This document shows, piece after piece, positions 62,447-64,000 of a stretch of DNA of 64,000 nt; position 1 is the stretch's first letter; each line of letters opens with the position of its first letter. The position numbers and the translations under genes are program-made. Where the stretch lies: contig NZ_JAAGSC010000037.1 in the NCBI RefSeq assembly GCF_010499265.1, positions 1-64,000 on the forward strand. Direction: 5' to 3'. The stretch is from Wenzhouxiangella limi. GTDB lineage: Bacteria > Pseudomonadota > Gammaproteobacteria > Xanthomonadales > Wenzhouxiangellaceae. The notes under the pieces were generated by a model. That model had not been told where the DNA came from. It ran no database searches and saw nothing but the letters and a program-made list of their open reading frames with translations.

Positions 62447-62742
62447 TCACTCGTCTATCGGCCCCAGACGTACCATTGGCGTACCGTGTTTTACGCAAAA
62501 TCAGGGGGCTTTGAAATCTGACCCATCGCCGGGAAACAAACAAGATTAAAGAAACTACCATCAGTTGAACACGTCTTTCAATCGAAAGCTGCGTTCAAGC
62601 CAGTCCGGCTTACCTCACCCTTCAATGCGATCGCAGTAGAAGATTCGTCCATTGGAGAACCACCAGGTGCGGTCAATCTGCCGGACAGAACGGGTTGGGG
62701 GAGACGCCGGGATCGGCAGACCGACAGGTCGCCCGCAGGGAT
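62447..62742. other. 296-bp intergenic region without a supported gene
   Basis: The region between the GT9 start and the PLP-enzyme stop is AT-richer than its surroundings at 62500..62600. I see no RNA gene, terminator or repeat. A minus-strand stretch encodes TWWFSNGRIFYCDRIEG before a stop near 62620; it could be a fragment of a lost gene but is too short to call. Confidence 0.5.
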
Positions 62743-63717
62743 CTAGATTCTGGCAAGCAGCGTGCCCATGGCATCCAGATCGACATTCCCGCCGGTAACG
62801 ATAATGCCCACACGCTGACCGGTCACCTCGATCTTGCCTTCAAGAAGTGCTGCCAAAGGCACCGCGCACGAGGGCTCGATGACGATCTTCATGCGCTCCC
62901 AGACCTGGCGCATGGCATCGATAATCGCCGTCTCCGACACCGTGACCACATCGTCGACGTGGTCTCGTATGACGGCGAAGGTGAGCTCCCCCAGCGAGGT
63001 GCGCAGGCCGTCGGCGATGGTCGTGGTGCTGGCCACCGGCTCAATTTTTCCGGAACGAAAAGAGCGGGCCGCATCGTCGGCGTTGGCCGGTTCGGCCGCG
63101 ATCACCCGGCAGTCGGGCTTTAAGTGCTTGACCGCGATCGCCGTTCCGCTGATCAGGCCGCCGCCGCCGACCGGGGCGATTACCACATCCAGGCCGGGGC
63201 AGTCCTCGAGCAGTTCCCTGGCCGCCGTGCCCTGGCCGGCGATGACGTCGGAGTGGTCGTAGGGCGGGATGAACACCCCGCCGCGCTCGGCCAGCACGCG
63301 CTCGACCGCAGCGGCGCGCGCCGGGGTGTTGGGTTCGCAGAACACGATCTCGGCGCCGTAGTCGCGCACCGCCTCGATCTTGACCCGGGCGGCATTGTCG
63401 GGCATGACCACGGTGGCCGGATAGCCCTTCAATCGGGCCGCCAGTGCCACCGCCTGACCGTGGTTGCCCGAGGAGTGGGTGACGACGCCGCGCCGTCCCT
63501 GTTGGTCGGTGAGCGCGGCGATGGCGTTGCAGGCGCCGCGAAACTTGAACGCGCCCACCTTCTGGAAGTTCTCGCACTTGAAAAACAGCTCGGCCCCGGT
63601 CCGCTGGTCGAAATAGGCCGAGGTGAGGATGGGCGTGCGGTGGGCCAGGCCCTCGAGTCGGCGGACCGCCTGCTCGATGGCGGCAAAGTCGGGGATTGCG
63701 CGGTCTGAGTCGCTCAT
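62743..63717 (-). CDS. Threonine/serine dehydratase or racemase-type PLP enzyme
   Basis: A 324-residue fold-type II PLP enzyme from ATG 63717 (MSDSDRAIPDFAAIEQAVRR). The PLP lysine is in KVGAFKFRGA, then THSSGNHGQAVALAA, PVGGGGLISGTAIAVKHL, and a late VTGGNVDLD. It lacks a regulatory ACT domain, so it is the short catabolic/serine-racemase-like form. It would convert Thr or Ser to 2-oxo acids, or racemise Ser. The longer frame to 63903 has no homology. Confidence 0.88.
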   Translation of the reverse strand: MSDSDRAIPDFAAIEQAVRRLEGLAHRTPILTSAYFDQRTGAELFFKCENFQKVGAFKFRGACNAIAALTDQQGRRGVVTHSSGNHGQAVALAARLKGYPATVVMPDNAARVKIEAVRDYGAEIVFCEPNTPARAAAVERVLAERGGVFIPPYDHSDVIAGQGTAARELLEDCPGLDVVIAPVGGGGLISGTAIAVKHLKPDCRVIAAEPANADDAARSFRSGKIEPVASTTTIADGLRTSLGELTFAVIRDHVDDVVTVSETAIIDAMRQVWERMKIVIEPSCAVPLAALLEGKIEVTGQRVGIIVTGGNVDLDAMGTLLARI

Positions 63718-63822
63718 GGCGCCATTATCCACCAGGCGGCGCGCTTGATGTCCTGATGGGGGCCTGGTGGGCCACCCGGCTATACTGGCGACTGCGCCAA
63801 GACCACAAAGACTCGGGGTTGC

Positions 63823-64000
63823 ATGGCTGGACGAACAAAGCTCGACTGGCGCTGGATCTGCACCGCGCTTTTGCTGCTGTGGATCGGCACGGGCGCGTGG
63901 CACGTCTGGAAACCCCTGCCGGAGGGCCTGGATGTGGCCGGGCCGCTGCGCGAGATCGTGGCCGTGGAGTTCCTCGCCGATCTGACCTGGGTCGACCAGA
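63823..64000 (+). CDS. Phospholipase-D-like protein, N-terminal part (runs off the right edge)
   Basis: ATG 63823 begins MAGRTKLDWRWICTALLLLW, a short basic start and one hydrophobic segment, followed by KPLPEGLDVAGPLREIVAVE and FLADLTWVDQ at the window end. The 'LPEGLxxxGPLR...V.FLADLTWVD' text is the N-terminus of exported phospholipase D-like proteins, as I recall. The catalytic HKD motifs would lie beyond the window. A TATACT -10-like box is at 63781. The frame is open to the edge. Confidence 0.65.
   Translation, partial: MAGRTKLDWRWICTALLLLWIGTGAWHVWKPLPEGLDVAGPLREIVAVEFLADLTWVDQ

Noticed and set aside
1..64000. CRISPR arrays, tRNA or rRNA genes, prophage genes, integron attC sites
   Set aside because: No regularly spaced repeats, no recognisable RNA gene motifs and no phage structural or integrase genes were found by reading both strands.

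Overview
The window is high-GC bacterial chromosome with densely packed genes. Type II toxin-antitoxin loci, feoAABC, an OprB-type porin, ElaB/YqjD- and YqjE-like proteins, an ECF sigma/anti-sigma pair and many exported hydrolases point to a Gammaproteobacterium. The 'GSWFDPATNGTGFNIEV' module on the cyclophilin and the 'IFRDRF' tail on the giant secreted protein suggest a Wenzhouxiangella- or Xanthomonadales-like lineage. That placement is inference, not a database result. I saw no rRNA, tRNA, CRISPR array or prophage.

Accessory left end (1-5.4 kb): two IS91-family transposase copies lie in the same orientation and flank two alpha/beta-hydrolase genes. The left copy runs off the window. The right copy is wrecked by a deletion, small-repeat insertions and a frameshift. 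Both copies carry the same short repeat, which I call element A (about 66 bp). In the left copy it is inserted exactly in frame and adds 22 codons. A FitAB/VapBC-type toxin-antitoxin locus follows.

5.5-17 kb: an exported S9 peptidase, an ankyrin lipoprotein, a Tat-exported Rieske-like protein whose second ligand motif is altered, a BaiN/HI0933 flavoprotein, a second VapBC-type locus, a periplasmic cyclophilin, a small secreted protein, a 1318-residue hybrid two-component system (propeller, kinase, receiver, AraC output) and a 51-residue membrane protein. 17-27.3 kb: a giant secreted NHL/Ig/beta-helix protein, a nucleotidyltransferase pair, a Tat-exported epimerase, a cupin, a GtrA-type flippase and a decayed TMEM175-like channel gene.

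27.3-34.6 kb is a redox and iron block: cytochrome c lipoprotein and porin on the minus strand, then feoA-feoA-feoB-feoC and an overlapping metallohydrolase-like gene on the plus strand. An FNR/ANR-like site sits in the divergent region, and a Crp/Fnr-family regulator lies 1.4 kb beyond. 34.7-41.9 kb holds an APC permease, stress and membrane proteins, an ECF sigma / anti-sigma / DUF4097-like operon and a cryptochrome-like gene cut by one in-frame stop.

42-54.4 kb: dienelactone hydrolase, PPK2, a DUF305-LVIVD fusion with a His/Met-rich linker, a GGDEF-EAL protein ending in a CZB zinc-sensor domain, a three-gene overlapping operon with a membrane-anchored Xre regulator, cysteine synthase, an EF-hand protein, and a second diguanylate cyclase translationally coupled to a short membrane protein. 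54.4-64 kb: a DUF2256 zinc-ribbon protein, a CocE/NonD hydrolase next to an ATP-grasp enzyme, dodecin, a glutaredoxin-MauE fusion, a DJ-1/PfpI protein, an exported M24 peptidase, a GT9 glycosyltransferase, a threonine dehydratase/serine racemase-type PLP enzyme, and the start of a phospholipase-D-like gene.
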